Source of the DNA: Paulinella micropora
Lineage: Eukaryota > Cercozoa > Imbricatea > Euglyphida
NCBI GenBank assembly: GCA_009731375.1
Contig: BJOX01000223.1
Coordinates: 742,693 to 794,187 of the forward strand
DNA length: 51,495 nucleotides
Reading direction: 5' to 3'
Part shown: piece after piece, positions 42,201 to 49,428 of the stretch
Layout: each line of letters opens with the position of its first letter
How positions within the stretch are numbered: position 1 is the stretch's first letter
Notes under the pieces: model-generated
Told to the model about the DNA's origin: nothing
What the model saw: only the letters and a program-made list of their open reading frames with translations
Database searches by the model: none
Translations under genes and position numbers: made by a program

Positions 42201-42680
42201 AAAGCAGAATACAATAAACAGCATTTAGTAATAAACATATTCAAAAAATTAGGTTTTGAAACATTCCACGACGGCCGAACGATAAGCCGAGCCGACTTAA
42301 TAAAAAAATTAAAAGAGATACACGATGAACATTTAACGAACCCGCAGGAGCTTATAGTAAAATTAAAGAAGGAACGGCGAAAGGCCCAGGCGATAGCCGA
42401 TTTAAAAGCAGATAGTAAAACATTTTTAAACCATATCTTAAAATTTATCAACGGATTAACGGGCGACTTATACGGGGTTAAAGTTGTAGCGACTGACAAA
42501 CACAGCAAATATTACAAGTTAGAGGGCCCCGTTAATAAATCATTTATAAGAAATAAAAACAGCGATTTTATACCAGTTTTAGGAGATACGGCGACCACGG
42601 AAGACCCCGCCGAACCGTCTATAATGGAATGTATGGAACAGTTAGAAAAATTGGTATTAGCTAAAAAAGAGCTTAAATAA
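39240..42680 (+). CDS. Primase-helicase: AEP primase, zinc ribbon and herpesvirus-OBP-like SF2 helicase (1146 aa)
   Basis: Intact frame from ATG at 39240 (two more ATGs follow directly). Residues about 60-215 resemble an archaeo-eukaryotic primase: KPYADYEKDF, then KKGRLWRLSYHLI and YGRRQLFRTVLSTKEDENR. A zinc-binding C-H-H-C cluster (YCKIHNRTHTADNC, then FYSCIK) is near residues 333-360. The helicase has Walker A LRSNLGTGKS (about 445), LIIIDEADQAL (about 532), motif III-like LILMSGNLT, and motif VI QMLRRIR (about 728). The last 350 residues are charged with coiled-coil character. This architecture is that of giant-virus origin-binding/primase proteins related to herpes UL9. It should unwind and prime at an origin. 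A second copy begins at the window edge in inverted orientation. Confidence 0.8.
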   Translation: MMMKQEHVEPDTLHHRGADPLKENKKIIKMRETVRYYDKMKTKKEDYKTATPDELYDILNEAKNPTIYESIEDGVKPYADYEKDFKTKKEMEANKATIKNFIINEFSRVFGCSPDKIAVLEAHGKKGRLWRLSYHLISYEAQPMADGLEVKQLIEADNKAGFDEAPYKAYGRRQLFRTVLSTKEDENRPFIRTDKPLTKENFKECLISAVGEYEINEETEDTARALINGGQIEADPTGEHTGDHKEQIDRAEQWADDKKKEIKNGGLLLTKADIEAIQAGELKIEGLSILKKAFNGLEKYRPDIFKNIGGVKDIIKNDDGTLYIFFKRLRAGYCKIHNRTHTADNCDTVFIKKGLCFYSCIKQPVGQFYPLFKVEKEIKQKQFIEKCAKNKTKLYNDTIEHFINLYEFENMKQSREKWCANIQGLLYSMTAEKKGDRQLIGLRSNLGTGKSVALMKAIKKYTDENPDGKILIITQRIILSKQNARELKKLGFFCYLDREGNELITNKKSIVQLDSLNYLSWNIKNDPIGLIIIDEADQALRHLNADTFKNNPKADHNLKTLYAVLKNTKKLILMSGNLTADNVKDWEQMAGDDLKTKIFRNDSRAHHRPFKILMGQNKEQIIKDIWGSLDKKERVYLTSNISIDKLKAIFEYLTKGRNIKALLITTDTINEPEVNEALEGNINEIWSKYDFIAVSPCVQSAVSYDTENHFNKIYGLFTNGSNSSGDACQMLRRIRYPTSDEILVNIDQINIERPTNYEDILAGIYSDQDGLLKGLKKFLELRELDPSTLRPAVDTAHPYPKLIAKLTAQDNNDKNNYLENFIKNQIIYGNTVENVPDDNQEENREAIKTNLKTTEARLEKEQAEELAKAKGITQEEAEKIFKKAKAQPADITKEDKAQIKKYCLKTAYKLEKYPTASEWYIEYGDEAKIRQYKNLTRFYNNNVFSFDNGLEEVKDSDFYKAYNRLNKDEDGVINDDGKTWAIKSIGIKAEYNKQHLVINIFKKLGFETFHDGRTISRADLIKKLKEIHDEHLTNPQELIVKLKKERRKAQAIADLKADSKTFLNHILKFINGLTGDLYGVKVVATDKHSKYYKLEGPVNKSFIRNKNSDFIPVLGDTATTEDPAEPSIMECMEQLEKLVLAKKELK

Positions 42681-43190
42681 TTTATGTCTGTATATTGTGT
42701 TTAAATATTTTATGTCCGTATATAAAAAAACACGGGCATTTTTTGAAGTTGTTTAAAAAAGGGGGTTAGCAATGTTTAGAGCCGTTTTTAGGTATGGGGC
42801 GACCGACAGTTATTATTATAGAAAATTTGATGGCGGTCGCCCCATTGTTAAAACTAGCCTTTTGAAGTGTTTAGGGCCGTTTTTTGATATGGTGAAAAAT
42901 GGGTGTGTTTTTTTTGTAGTGGGTAAAAAAAGAGCTTAAATAATTTATGTCTGTATATTGTGTTTAAATATTTTATGTCCGTATATAAAAAACACGGGCA
43001 TTTTTTGAAGTTGTTTAAAAAAAGGGGTTAGCAATGTTTAGAGCCGTTTTTAGGTATGGGGCGACCGACAGTTATTATTATAGGAAGATTGCTGGCGGTC
43101 GCCCCATTGTTAAAACTAGCCTTTTAGAGTGTTTAGGGCCGTTTTTTGATATGGTTGAAAAATGGGTGTGTTTTTTTGTAGTGGGTAAAA
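42663..43190 (+). repeat. 263-bp tandem duplication in left arm only
   Basis: AAAAAAGAGCTTAAATAATT through GTGGGTAAAA repeats at 42663 and 42926. It duplicates the last five helicase codons, iterons and the origin-like palindrome. The right arm has one copy. Confidence 0.85.
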
Positions 43191-43230
43191 AAAAAGCCGT
43201 TGGAGTGTTTAGGACCGTTTTTAGATATGG
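42772..43230. promoter_or_regulatory. Origin-like cluster, left arm: palindromes plus iterons
   Basis: Palindromes GGGGCGACCG...CGGTCGCCCC at 42796-42843 and 43058-43105, each with a 28-nt loop starting ACAGTTATTATTATAG. Five direct repeats TGTTTAGRRCCGTTTTT at 42772, 42867, 43034, 43129 and 43205. The layout (protein-box palindrome around an AT-rich spacer, beside the OBP-like gene) resembles herpesvirus oriS in principle. The function is inferred. Confidence 0.55.
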
Positions 43231-43341
43231 TTGAAAATGGACGAGTTTTTTTATGTCGTCGTCATCTTCATTTTATATTAGGGTAGATATATTTTTTAAT
43301 AAGTAAAAAGGGGTTTGAAATATTAAACCTTTTGCCAGATT

Positions 43342-43620
43342 TTTAGGGGATAACGGCCCCAACCAAGCAAAAAACACACACGACCAAAAAAAAAACACAG
43401 GGGGCGACCGACAGCCGACCATTAAAAACGGGAGATAACGGCCAACCGACGGCGAACACACAGACGACAAAAAAACACATTAAGCCGACCGACAGCCAAC
43501 CATTAAAAATGGGGGATAACGGCCAACCGACGGCAAACAAAAAAAACACAGGGGGCGACCGACAGCGGACCCCTAAAAACGGGGGATAACGGCCCGCAGA
43601 CACGGAAAAACACAGGGCGC
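43342..43620. repeat. VNTR/iteron array, left arm (about 3.5 units of 70-79 bp)
   Basis: Units contain GGGGCGACCGACAG (43401-43414, 43552-43565; variant AAGCCGACCGACAG at 43482-43495), CATTAAAAA, GGGATAACGGCC and ACCGACGGC. The first box equals the palindrome arm of the origin-like cluster. The right arm has about 2.5 units. Confidence 0.8.
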
Positions 43621-43654
43621 AATATTAAACAATTACATTATTTTTTTTAATTTG

Positions 43655-43706
43655 TTTTTTCTATATATAAAATTATTAACCAAAATATATAACCAAATTT
43701 TCTAAA
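43655..43706 (+). promoter_or_regulatory. Promoter-like module upstream of the 89-aa gene
   Basis: TTTTTTCTATATATAAAATT then TTAACCAAAATATA, ending 20 bases before the ATG. Counterpart in the right arm at 49693-49745 with TTGATTAAT. Confidence 0.45.
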
Positions 43707-43976
43707 ATGGCAAACATAGACCGCCCGCCGAACGAAAAGATTATAGCCGACGGCAAAACGACCTATATTAAATATTATCCATACATACACAAAGACGGCA
43801 ATATCTCTTTTAATAAATTCACATTCACGAAGCCGAACAAGCAACAGGAAAAGAAGCAGAAGGCAGACGACCGACAAAAAAAACGGGACCTCATAACAAC
43901 GATAAGAACGAAGCTAAGGGCAAACAACAAAAGCTTAAAAATAGCCGACTTAGAAACAATAAACAATTTATTATAG
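43707..43976 (+). CDS. Small basic protein, 89 aa (left-arm copy)
   Basis: ATG at 43707 (MANIDRPPNEKIIADGKTTY). Core YIKYYPYIHKDGN and a basic helix (PNKQQEKKQKADDRQKKRDL), then LKIADLETINNLL. Paralogous to the core of the AT-hook protein at 38591-39076 and nearly identical to the inverted copy at 49423-49692 (two substitutions). Probably DNA-binding. Ends five bases from the converging 113-aa gene. Confidence 0.6.
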   Translation: MANIDRPPNEKIIADGKTTYIKYYPYIHKDGNISFNKFTFTKPNKQQEKKQKADDRQKKRDLITTIRTKLRANNKSLKIADLETINNLL

Positions 43977-43981
43977 GTCTA

Positions 43982-44323
43982 TTACCTCCTCCTCGTTGCA
44001 GTCTTTGATAAACTTTTTTTTAATATGGTAATAACCGCATATCGGCTTTTATCTTGCTTAGCTCGTGTTTTAATCTCTATGATTAACTCATACACACAAT
44101 TTTTTTTAAACGGGGGTAAATCCGATTTTTCACAACGAACACTGATAATATTATTTTTTGTTGTATAAATGGGCAGATATGTGTCGGGCACGATTTCGCC
44201 TAATTTCTTTTCTATCTTTGTTAGCTCGTCGCAGGTTTTCTTGTCTATGGTTTCATTCGTGATAAAACACAAATTGCCGTAAATGTCCTTTTTAAGATAT
44301 TTCGCCGAAATCGTTTTAGACAT
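43982..44323 (-). CDS. Hypothetical protein, 113 aa (left-arm copy, C-terminus frameshifted)
   Basis: ATG at 44323 (MSKTISAKYLKKDIYGNLCF). Beta-rich alternation (IISVRCEKSDLPPFKKN, VYELIIEIKTRAKQ, YAVITIL) suggests an OB-fold-like or other beta-barrel protein; a single-strand-binding role is a guess. Compared with the right-arm copy, an A8 instead of A9 run near 44014 changes the last residues to SLSKTATRRR in place of FVKDCNEEEVIDL. Confidence 0.5.
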   Translation of the reverse strand: MSKTISAKYLKKDIYGNLCFITNETIDKKTCDELTKIEKKLGEIVPDTYLPIYTTKNNIISVRCEKSDLPPFKKNCVYELIIEIKTRAKQDKSRYAVITILKKSLSKTATRRR

Positions 44324-44329
44324 TTTTGA

Positions 44330-44433
44330 TATATATTATTAATCAAAAAAGTTTATATAGAAAAAATAATAAATAAATATTATCATATATTTTATATAAA
44401 GAACAAACCAAGCGGAAACAAAAAAAACGGGTT
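44330..44433. promoter_or_regulatory. Bidirectional promoter-like gap
   Basis: Holds ATTAATCAAAAAAGTTTATATAGAAAAA, given here as its two parts ATTAATCAA and TATATAGAAAAA, between divergent genes starting at 44323 and 44434. The mirror copy is at 48980-49074. Confidence 0.45.
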
Positions 44434-45480
44434 ATGGCTAAATACGAGTGTTTAAAATGTGGGGTCAAATTCAAATCGTTAACGAATTTTGAAGTCCATT
44501 TAACAAAAGAACAGAACGACGACCTAAAACAATACATTCAAAATTTACGGCGACAGCTTGCGGAACTCTCCGCGGATTATCGCGAGCTCGCAGAAGCATT
44601 TGACGAGGCAATAATAAAGGCTAGGAATTTTAAAAAACAAAGGGACGATGCTTATTATGTTATAGACCAGCACAGAAAGCGGGGCATATACATAGATGAC
44701 GAATTTAAGGCGGACGACGAAAACCCCGTAATATACAACATACCACGAACAGGGGCCCTATATTATATTTTCAGCCATAAGGGCTATAACCGCTTAAAGA
44801 TTAAGCACGATACGAGGCAAATTAAGAAAATAGAAGGAATACAAGACAAATTAACCACAAAAGAAAAAGAATTAAAGAAGCTTCAACGGACCAAAAGCAA
44901 CGAAAAAGACAACCTAGAAAAGATTAAAAAATTATATTCTACGGCACTAACAACTATAAAAAACAATGAAGCAACGATAAAGGATTTAAAAGCAAAAGTC
45001 CAAAAAAAGGACAATGAAACGGCAACAACCGCGGACGGCTCGGAAGACGAAGCGGACGACACGGACGACGACACAGCAGACAATACGGACACGACGGCGG
45101 ACGGCCCAACGGCTACAACAGTAGGCACGACGGCGGACAGCTCGGCCCACGATACAGCCAACACCACGGAAACCACGGCGGGCATTACTGCGGACGACAA
45201 AAAAATATTATATGACTTTGAAATATTAAACAAATTCTCTAAAAACCTTATTTACGAAAGAACGGGACGAAAACCCCTTTATATTTCTATATACTACCTA
45301 ACAACCCTAAGGGGCCTAGACTGTTATTTTTTAGAAGTGTTCGGCATATCGCTCGCGGACTTCATAGACATATTCAATAAATTAAAGGCTAAACGGCTTA
45401 CCATAGCTCACCCGCCTATAAAAAAATTAGATTACGATATAATTAAAACCGTTATTAATTGCTATCAACAACCTGTATAA
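44434..45480 (+). CDS. Zinc-finger/coiled-coil protein with acidic Thr/Asp/Ala-rich linker, 348 aa (left-arm copy)
   Basis: ATG at 44434. N-terminal YECLKCGVKFKSLTNFEVHL gives C-x2-C and a His twelve residues later, a C2H2-like finger with the second His unclear. Then long helices (LRRQLAELSADYRELAEAFD, KLTTKEKELKKLQR), a linker of Asp/Thr/Ala (DDTDDDTADNTDTTADG), and a conserved C-terminal domain (LYISIYYLTTLRGLD, FGISLADFIDIFNKL). The linker is longer than in the right-arm copy (334 aa), while the end domains are kept. It overlaps the converging 150-aa gene by 26 bases. Function unknown; perhaps structural or DNA-organising. Confidence 0.6.
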   Translation: MAKYECLKCGVKFKSLTNFEVHLTKEQNDDLKQYIQNLRRQLAELSADYRELAEAFDEAIIKARNFKKQRDDAYYVIDQHRKRGIYIDDEFKADDENPVIYNIPRTGALYYIFSHKGYNRLKIKHDTRQIKKIEGIQDKLTTKEKELKKLQRTKSNEKDNLEKIKKLYSTALTTIKNNEATIKDLKAKVQKKDNETATTADGSEDEADDTDDDTADNTDTTADGPTATTVGTTADSSAHDTANTTETTAGITADDKKILYDFEILNKFSKNLIYERTGRKPLYISIYYLTTLRGLDCYFLEVFGISLADFIDIFNKLKAKRLTIAHPPIKKLDYDIIKTVINCYQQPV

Positions 45481-45907
45481 GATTTTGTATTAATTCTTTT
45501 ATACGGTGGTTAATGGCCCTTACTAATAGCTCATTATCACGGCCCGCCGTCTTTACTAGCTCGCGGTAGCTGTTGAAAATGCCCTCTAACTCCTCGGCGG
45601 GGTCGGTGTCGTCGCCGTTTAAGCGGTCAAGGGTCTCATTGAATACATCAATTCTTTTTTTGTTTTTGTTCATATATCGGCACGGCTCGCAATTCTTAAA
45701 CCGTTTCGTTTTATCGGTCAAAAACTCGCAACCACACTTAAAGCAAGTTTTAAAAACCAACTTCTCGGCCGTCGCTAAGTCGCGCTCGCTTAGGGGGCTG
45801 TCTATGGTTAGCTCTAAATCGTCGCCCGTCAGTAGTGTTCGCGGTCGGCTCTTCGGTGGTCCTGGTGCTGGTGTTGCTGGTAGCGGGGGTGCCGTTAATA
45901 TGGACAT
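45455..45907 (-). CDS. Zinc-ribbon protein, 150 aa (left-arm copy)
   Basis: ATG at 45907 (MSILTAPPLPATPAPG). Pro-rich start, then CFKCGCEF and NCEPCRYMNKNKKR forming a four-cysteine zinc ribbon (CxxC...CxxC, residues about 55-78). A helical, acidic tail follows (FNETLDRLNGDDTDPAEELE). The mirrored copy (47533-48000) has a longer Pro-rich segment. Putative nucleic-acid-binding protein. Confidence 0.6.
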   Translation of the reverse strand: MSILTAPPLPATPAPGPPKSRPRTLLTGDDLELTIDSPLSERDLATAEKLVFKTCFKCGCEFLTDKTKRFKNCEPCRYMNKNKKRIDVFNETLDRLNGDDTDPAEELEGIFNSYRELVKTAGRDNELLVRAINHRIKELIQNLIQVVDSN

Positions 45908-46020
45908 CTTTTTTTATATTATCATTAAGACAATATTTAAAACGGTAAAACATTTTTTACAATCCGTATTCGGCCCGCAGTATGTATTTTAACAATAGAA
46001 ACTCTAACTCATACCGCCTT

Positions 46021-46636
46021 TTAAATTCTGCGGGGCTGTTCGTCTGCTGTATTGAATAAAGAATTTTTAAGCGGTTCAAGATATTTGATAATATTTCGTC
46101 GTGATTGGTCATATTTCTTTATAGCTTCTATCCTCTCGTGGTAATCCTCTTTTAAGCAAAGATAACGGCCCCGCTGGTGGTGTTCTACTAGGTGCTTTAA
46201 TAACTGCTCTAATTTCTGTTTATAAATATTTATCTGTTTTTGCTCGTGTTCAATGTTCTTTATTATTAATGAAACTTGATTAATTAATATAAAATCGGCT
46301 TTTCGTATTATGCGGGCTTCTTCTTCGTCTGATATCTGCGGGGCGGTCTGTTTCGCCTCTTCTAGCTTTCGGCGCTCTCTGTTTGCCTTGTTTAATGCGG
46401 ATAGCCTCGCGCGGTGCTTCTGGTAATATGTGGCACGATATTCGGCCCTTTTTTCTGGCGATACGTTGCGGGCCCGTGTTAAGCAGGCCTTACACAGTAA
46501 AAACGGGGCGCCCGTATTATCTAAAATAACTTCTTTTTTTTTTACAAGTTTTAATAGCACATTTAAAAGTATCAATTATTAACGGCGGGGCGGTTTGTTG
46601 CTGTGCGGGCGGTTGCTGTGCGGGTCGTATGTCCAT
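46021..46636 (-). CDS. CxxC-type basic coiled-coil protein (left-arm copy), frameshifted near the start
   Basis: The ATG at 46636 is identical in context to that of the right-arm copy at 46805. A T10 run on + (A10 on the coding strand, near 46534-46543) in place of A9 shifts the frame after the first 35 codons. The body (LLCKACLTRAR, EYRATYYQKHRARLSALNKANR) is intact to 46021. Two CxxC-like pairs plus a basic helix suggest an HNH-associated or DNA-binding zinc protein. The coiled coil is at ISDEEEARIIRKADF onward. Confidence 0.55.
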
Positions 46637-46804
46637 AATTGGTGTTTAAATCTTGTTTTTAGTTTTATATAATCTTAGAAAGATATTTATTTATATTTTT
46701 ATGGGTTGTTTTTGTTTTCCTGCCTTGTTTTATTTTCCTTTTTTTTGTTTTGTTTTTTATGTCTAAGATTATATAAAACTAAAAATAAGATTTAAACACC
46801 AATT
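46637..46804. promoter_or_regulatory. Centre of the inverted repeat: bidirectional promoter and asymmetric T-rich spacer
   Basis: Arms of about 40 bases (GATTATATAAAACTAAAAA type, one mismatch) face each other at 46640-46679 and 46762-46801. The 82-nt spacer between them (46680-46761) is T-rich on the + strand, not palindromic, and contains no ORF. Divergent ATGs lie at 46636 and 46805. It could be an origin, a fused telomere region or a shared promoter. Confidence 0.6.
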
Positions 46805-47419
46805 ATGGACATACGACCCGCACAGCAACCGCCCGCACAGCAACAAACCGCCCCGCCGTTAATAATTGATACTTTTAAATGTGCTATTAAAACTTGTAAA
46901 AAAAAAGAAGTTATTTTAGATAATACGGGCGCCCCGTTTTTACTGTGTAAGGCCTGCTTAACACGGGCCCGCAGTGTATCGCCAGAAAAAAGGGCCGAAT
47001 ATCGCGCCACATATTACCAGAAGCACCGCGCGAGGCTATCCGCACTAAATAAGGCTAACAGAGAGCGACGAAAGCTAGAAGAGGCGAAACAGACCGCCCC
47101 GCAGTTATCAAAAGAAGAAGAAGCCCGCATAATACGAAAAGCAGATTTCATATTAATTAATCAAGTTTCATTAATAATAAAGAACATTGAACACGAGCAA
47201 AAACAGCTAAATATTTATAAACAGAAATTAGAGCAGTTATTAAAGCACCTTGTAGAACACCACCAGCGGGGCCGTTATCTTTGCTTAAAATTAGATTACA
47301 ACGAGAGAATAGAAAACATAAAGAAATATGACCAATCACGACGAAATATTTATAAATATCTTAAACCGCTTGAAAATTCTTTATTCAATACAGCAGACGG
47401 CCCAACCCGCAGAATTTAA
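46805..47419 (+). CDS. CxxC-type basic coiled-coil protein, 204 aa (right-arm copy, intact)
   Basis: MDIRPAQQPPAQQQ, then FKCAIKTCKKKE and LLCKACLTRAR (possible zinc site), a basic helix (EYRATYYQKHRARLSALN) and a long coiled coil. Differs from the left-arm copy at about a dozen residues in the C-terminal half. The intact copy supports the frame chosen for the left one. No family recognised. Confidence 0.65.
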   Translation: MDIRPAQQPPAQQQTAPPLIIDTFKCAIKTCKKKEVILDNTGAPFLLCKACLTRARSVSPEKRAEYRATYYQKHRARLSALNKANRERRKLEEAKQTAPQLSKEEEARIIRKADFILINQVSLIIKNIEHEQKQLNIYKQKLEQLLKHLVEHHQRGRYLCLKLDYNERIENIKKYDQSRRNIYKYLKPLENSLFNTADGPTRRI

Positions 47420-47532
47420 AAGGCGGTATGAGTTAGAGTTTTTGTTATTAAAATACATACTGCGGGCCGAATATGGATTATAAAAAATATTTTACCGTTT
47501 TAAAGATTGTCTTAATGATAATATAAAAAAAG

Positions 47533-48000
47533 ATGTCCATATTAACGGCCCCACCGCTACCAGCAACACCAGCCCCGAGACCACCGAGGAGCCGACCGCG
47601 AACACCACCACCAGCCCCACCAACGGCCGACGACGATTTAGAGCTGACCATAGACAGCCCCCTCCGCGAGCGCGACTTAGCGACGGCCGAGAAGTTGGTT
47701 TTTAAAAATTGCTTTAAGTGTGGTTGCGATTTTTTGACCGATAAAACGAAACGGTTTAAGAATTGCGAGCCGTGCCGATATATGAACAAAAACAAAAAAA
47801 GAATAGATGTTTTTAATGAGACCCTTGACCGCTTAAACGGCGACGAAACAGACCCCGCCGAGGAGTTAGAGGACATTTTCAACAGCTACCGCGAGCTAGT
47901 AAAGACGGCAGGCCGTGATAACGTGCTTTTAGTAAGGGCCATTAACCACCGTATAAAAGAGTTAATACAAAATCTTATATTGTGTGTTGATAGTCATTAA
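47533..48000 (+). CDS. Zinc-ribbon protein, 155 aa (right-arm copy)
   Basis: Pro-rich N-terminus expanded (PRTPPPAPPTADDD), then CFKCGCDF...NCEPC zinc ribbon and acidic helical tail. Overlaps the converging 334-aa gene by 26 bases, exactly as in the left arm. Phe-Lys-Asn-Cys replaces Phe-Lys-Thr-Cys before the first CxxC. Confidence 0.65.
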   Translation: MSILTAPPLPATPAPRPPRSRPRTPPPAPPTADDDLELTIDSPLRERDLATAEKLVFKNCFKCGCDFLTDKTKRFKNCEPCRYMNKNKKRIDVFNETLDRLNGDETDPAEELEDIFNSYRELVKTAGRDNVLLVRAINHRIKELIQNLILCVDSH

Positions 48001-48979
48001 GAACGGTTTTAATAATATCGCAATCTAATTTTTTAATCGGTGGGTGAGCTATGGTAAGCCGTAGGGCCTTTAACTTATTGAATATGTCTATGAAATCCGC
48101 GAGCGATAGGCCGAACACTTCTAAAAAATAATAGTCTAGGCCCCTTAGGGTTGTTAGGTAGTATATAGAAATATAAAGGGGTTTTCGTCCCGTCCTTTCG
48201 TAAATAAGGTTTTTAGAGAATTTGTTTAATATTTCAAAGTCATATAATATTTTTTTGTCGTCCGCAGTAATGCCCGCCGTGGTTTCCGTGGTGTTGGCTG
48301 TGTCGTGGGCCGAGCTGTCCGCCGTCGTGGACGTAATGTCTGCTGGGCTGTGGTCCGTGTCGTCCGCTTCGTCTTCCGAGCCGTCCGCGGTTGTTGCTTT
48401 ATCCTTTTTTTGGACTTTTGCTTTTAATTCCTTTATCGTCGCTTCATTGCTTTTTATTGTTGCTAGTGCCGTAGAATATAATTTTTTAATCTTTTCTAAG
48501 TTGTCTTTATCGGTGCTTTTGGTCCGTTGAAGCTTCTTTAATTCTTTTTCTTTTGTGGTTAATTTGTCTTGTATTCCTTCTATTTTCTTAATTTGCCCCG
48601 TATCGTGTTTAATCTTTAAGCGATTGTAGCTTTTGCGACTAAAAATATAAAATATGCCTCCTGTCCGTGGTATGTGGTATATTACGGGGTTTATATCGTC
48701 CGCCTTAAAATTATCATCAATGTATATGCCCCGCTTTCTGTGCTGGTCTATGACATAATAGGCGGTGTCTCGTTGGTCTTTAAATTTCTTAGCCTTCATT
48801 ATTGCCGCTTCTAATACTTCCGCGAGCTCGTGATAGTCCGCCGAGAGTTGCGAGAGCTGCCGCCGTAATTTTTGTATATACTCTTTTAGGTCGTCGTTTT
48901 GTTCTTTTGTTAAATGGACTTCAAAATTAGTCATTGATTTGAATTTGACCCCACATTTTAAACATTCGTATTTAGCCAT
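47975..48979 (-). CDS. Zinc-finger/coiled-coil protein, 334 aa (right-arm copy)
   Basis: ATG at 48979. Same layout as 44434-45480 but clearly diverged in the coiled coil (AEVLEAAIMKAKKFKDQR against AEAFDEAIIKARNFKKQR) and with a shorter Asp/Thr linker. The C-terminal domain is well conserved (LYISIYYLTTLRGLD). Substitutions keep the frame and residue classes, which suggests both copies were under constraint. Confidence 0.65.
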   Translation of the reverse strand: MAKYECLKCGVKFKSMTNFEVHLTKEQNDDLKEYIQKLRRQLSQLSADYHELAEVLEAAIMKAKKFKDQRDTAYYVIDQHRKRGIYIDDNFKADDINPVIYHIPRTGGIFYIFSRKSYNRLKIKHDTGQIKKIEGIQDKLTTKEKELKKLQRTKSTDKDNLEKIKKLYSTALATIKSNEATIKELKAKVQKKDKATTADGSEDEADDTDHSPADITSTTADSSAHDTANTTETTAGITADDKKILYDFEILNKFSKNLIYERTGRKPLYISIYYLTTLRGLDYYFLEVFGLSLADFIDIFNKLKALRLTIAHPPIKKLDCDIIKTVLNDYQHTI

Positions 48980-49074
48980 AACCCGTTTTTTTTGTTCTTT
49001 ATATAAAATATGAGATAATATTTATTTATTATTTTTTCTATATAAACTTTTTTGATTAATAATATATATCAAAA

Positions 49075-49428
49075 ATATCTAAAACGATTTCGGCGAAATA
49101 TCTTAAAAAGGACATTTACGGGAATTTGTGTTTTATTACGAATGAGGCGATAGATAAAAAAACCTGCGACGAGCTAACAAAAATAGAAAAGAAATTAGAG
49201 GAGCTCGTTCCTGGCTCGTATCTGCCTATTTACACTTCAAAAAGTAATAATATTAGTATTCGTTGTGAGAAATCAGAGCTGCCGCCATTTAAAAAGAATT
49301 GTATTTATGAATTAATAGTAGAAGTTAAAACACGGGCTAAGCAAGATAAAAGCCGATATGCGGTTATAACCATATTAAAAAAAAAGTTCGTCAAAGACTG
49401 CAACGAGGAGGAGGTAATAGACCTATAA
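49075..49428 (+). pseudogene. Right-arm copy of the 113-aa gene with lost start codon
   Basis: The position of the left-arm ATG reads ATA here (49075-49077), and the frame contains no ATG at all. It is otherwise open for 117 codons, ending DCNEEEVIDL. It may use a near-cognate start, be inactive, or hold a base error. Its C-terminus is probably the ancestral one. Confidence 0.55.

Larger units (their letters stand above)
41590..46679 (+). repeat. Large inverted repeat, left arm (visible part)
   Basis: Mirrors 46762-51495 gene by gene: primase-helicase C-terminus, origin-like repeats, 89-aa, 113-aa, 348-aa, 150-aa and 184-aa genes. Arms are not identical: protein copies differ from about 4% to about 13%. 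The left arm is longer because of a 263-bp tandem duplication and one extra VNTR unit. It may extend left of 41590, where the other arm leaves the window. Confidence 0.9.

Noticed and set aside
40343-42508. Minus-strand hydrophobic ORFs inside the primase-helicase gene
   Set aside because: Antisense shadows; mirrored equally in the other arm, and the + frame carries all the helicase motifs.
37360-46545. Programmed ribosomal frameshifting in the AT-rich genes
   Set aside because: Shifts fall at different run lengths and directions, and the mirrored copy is often in frame, so base error or mutation is simpler.
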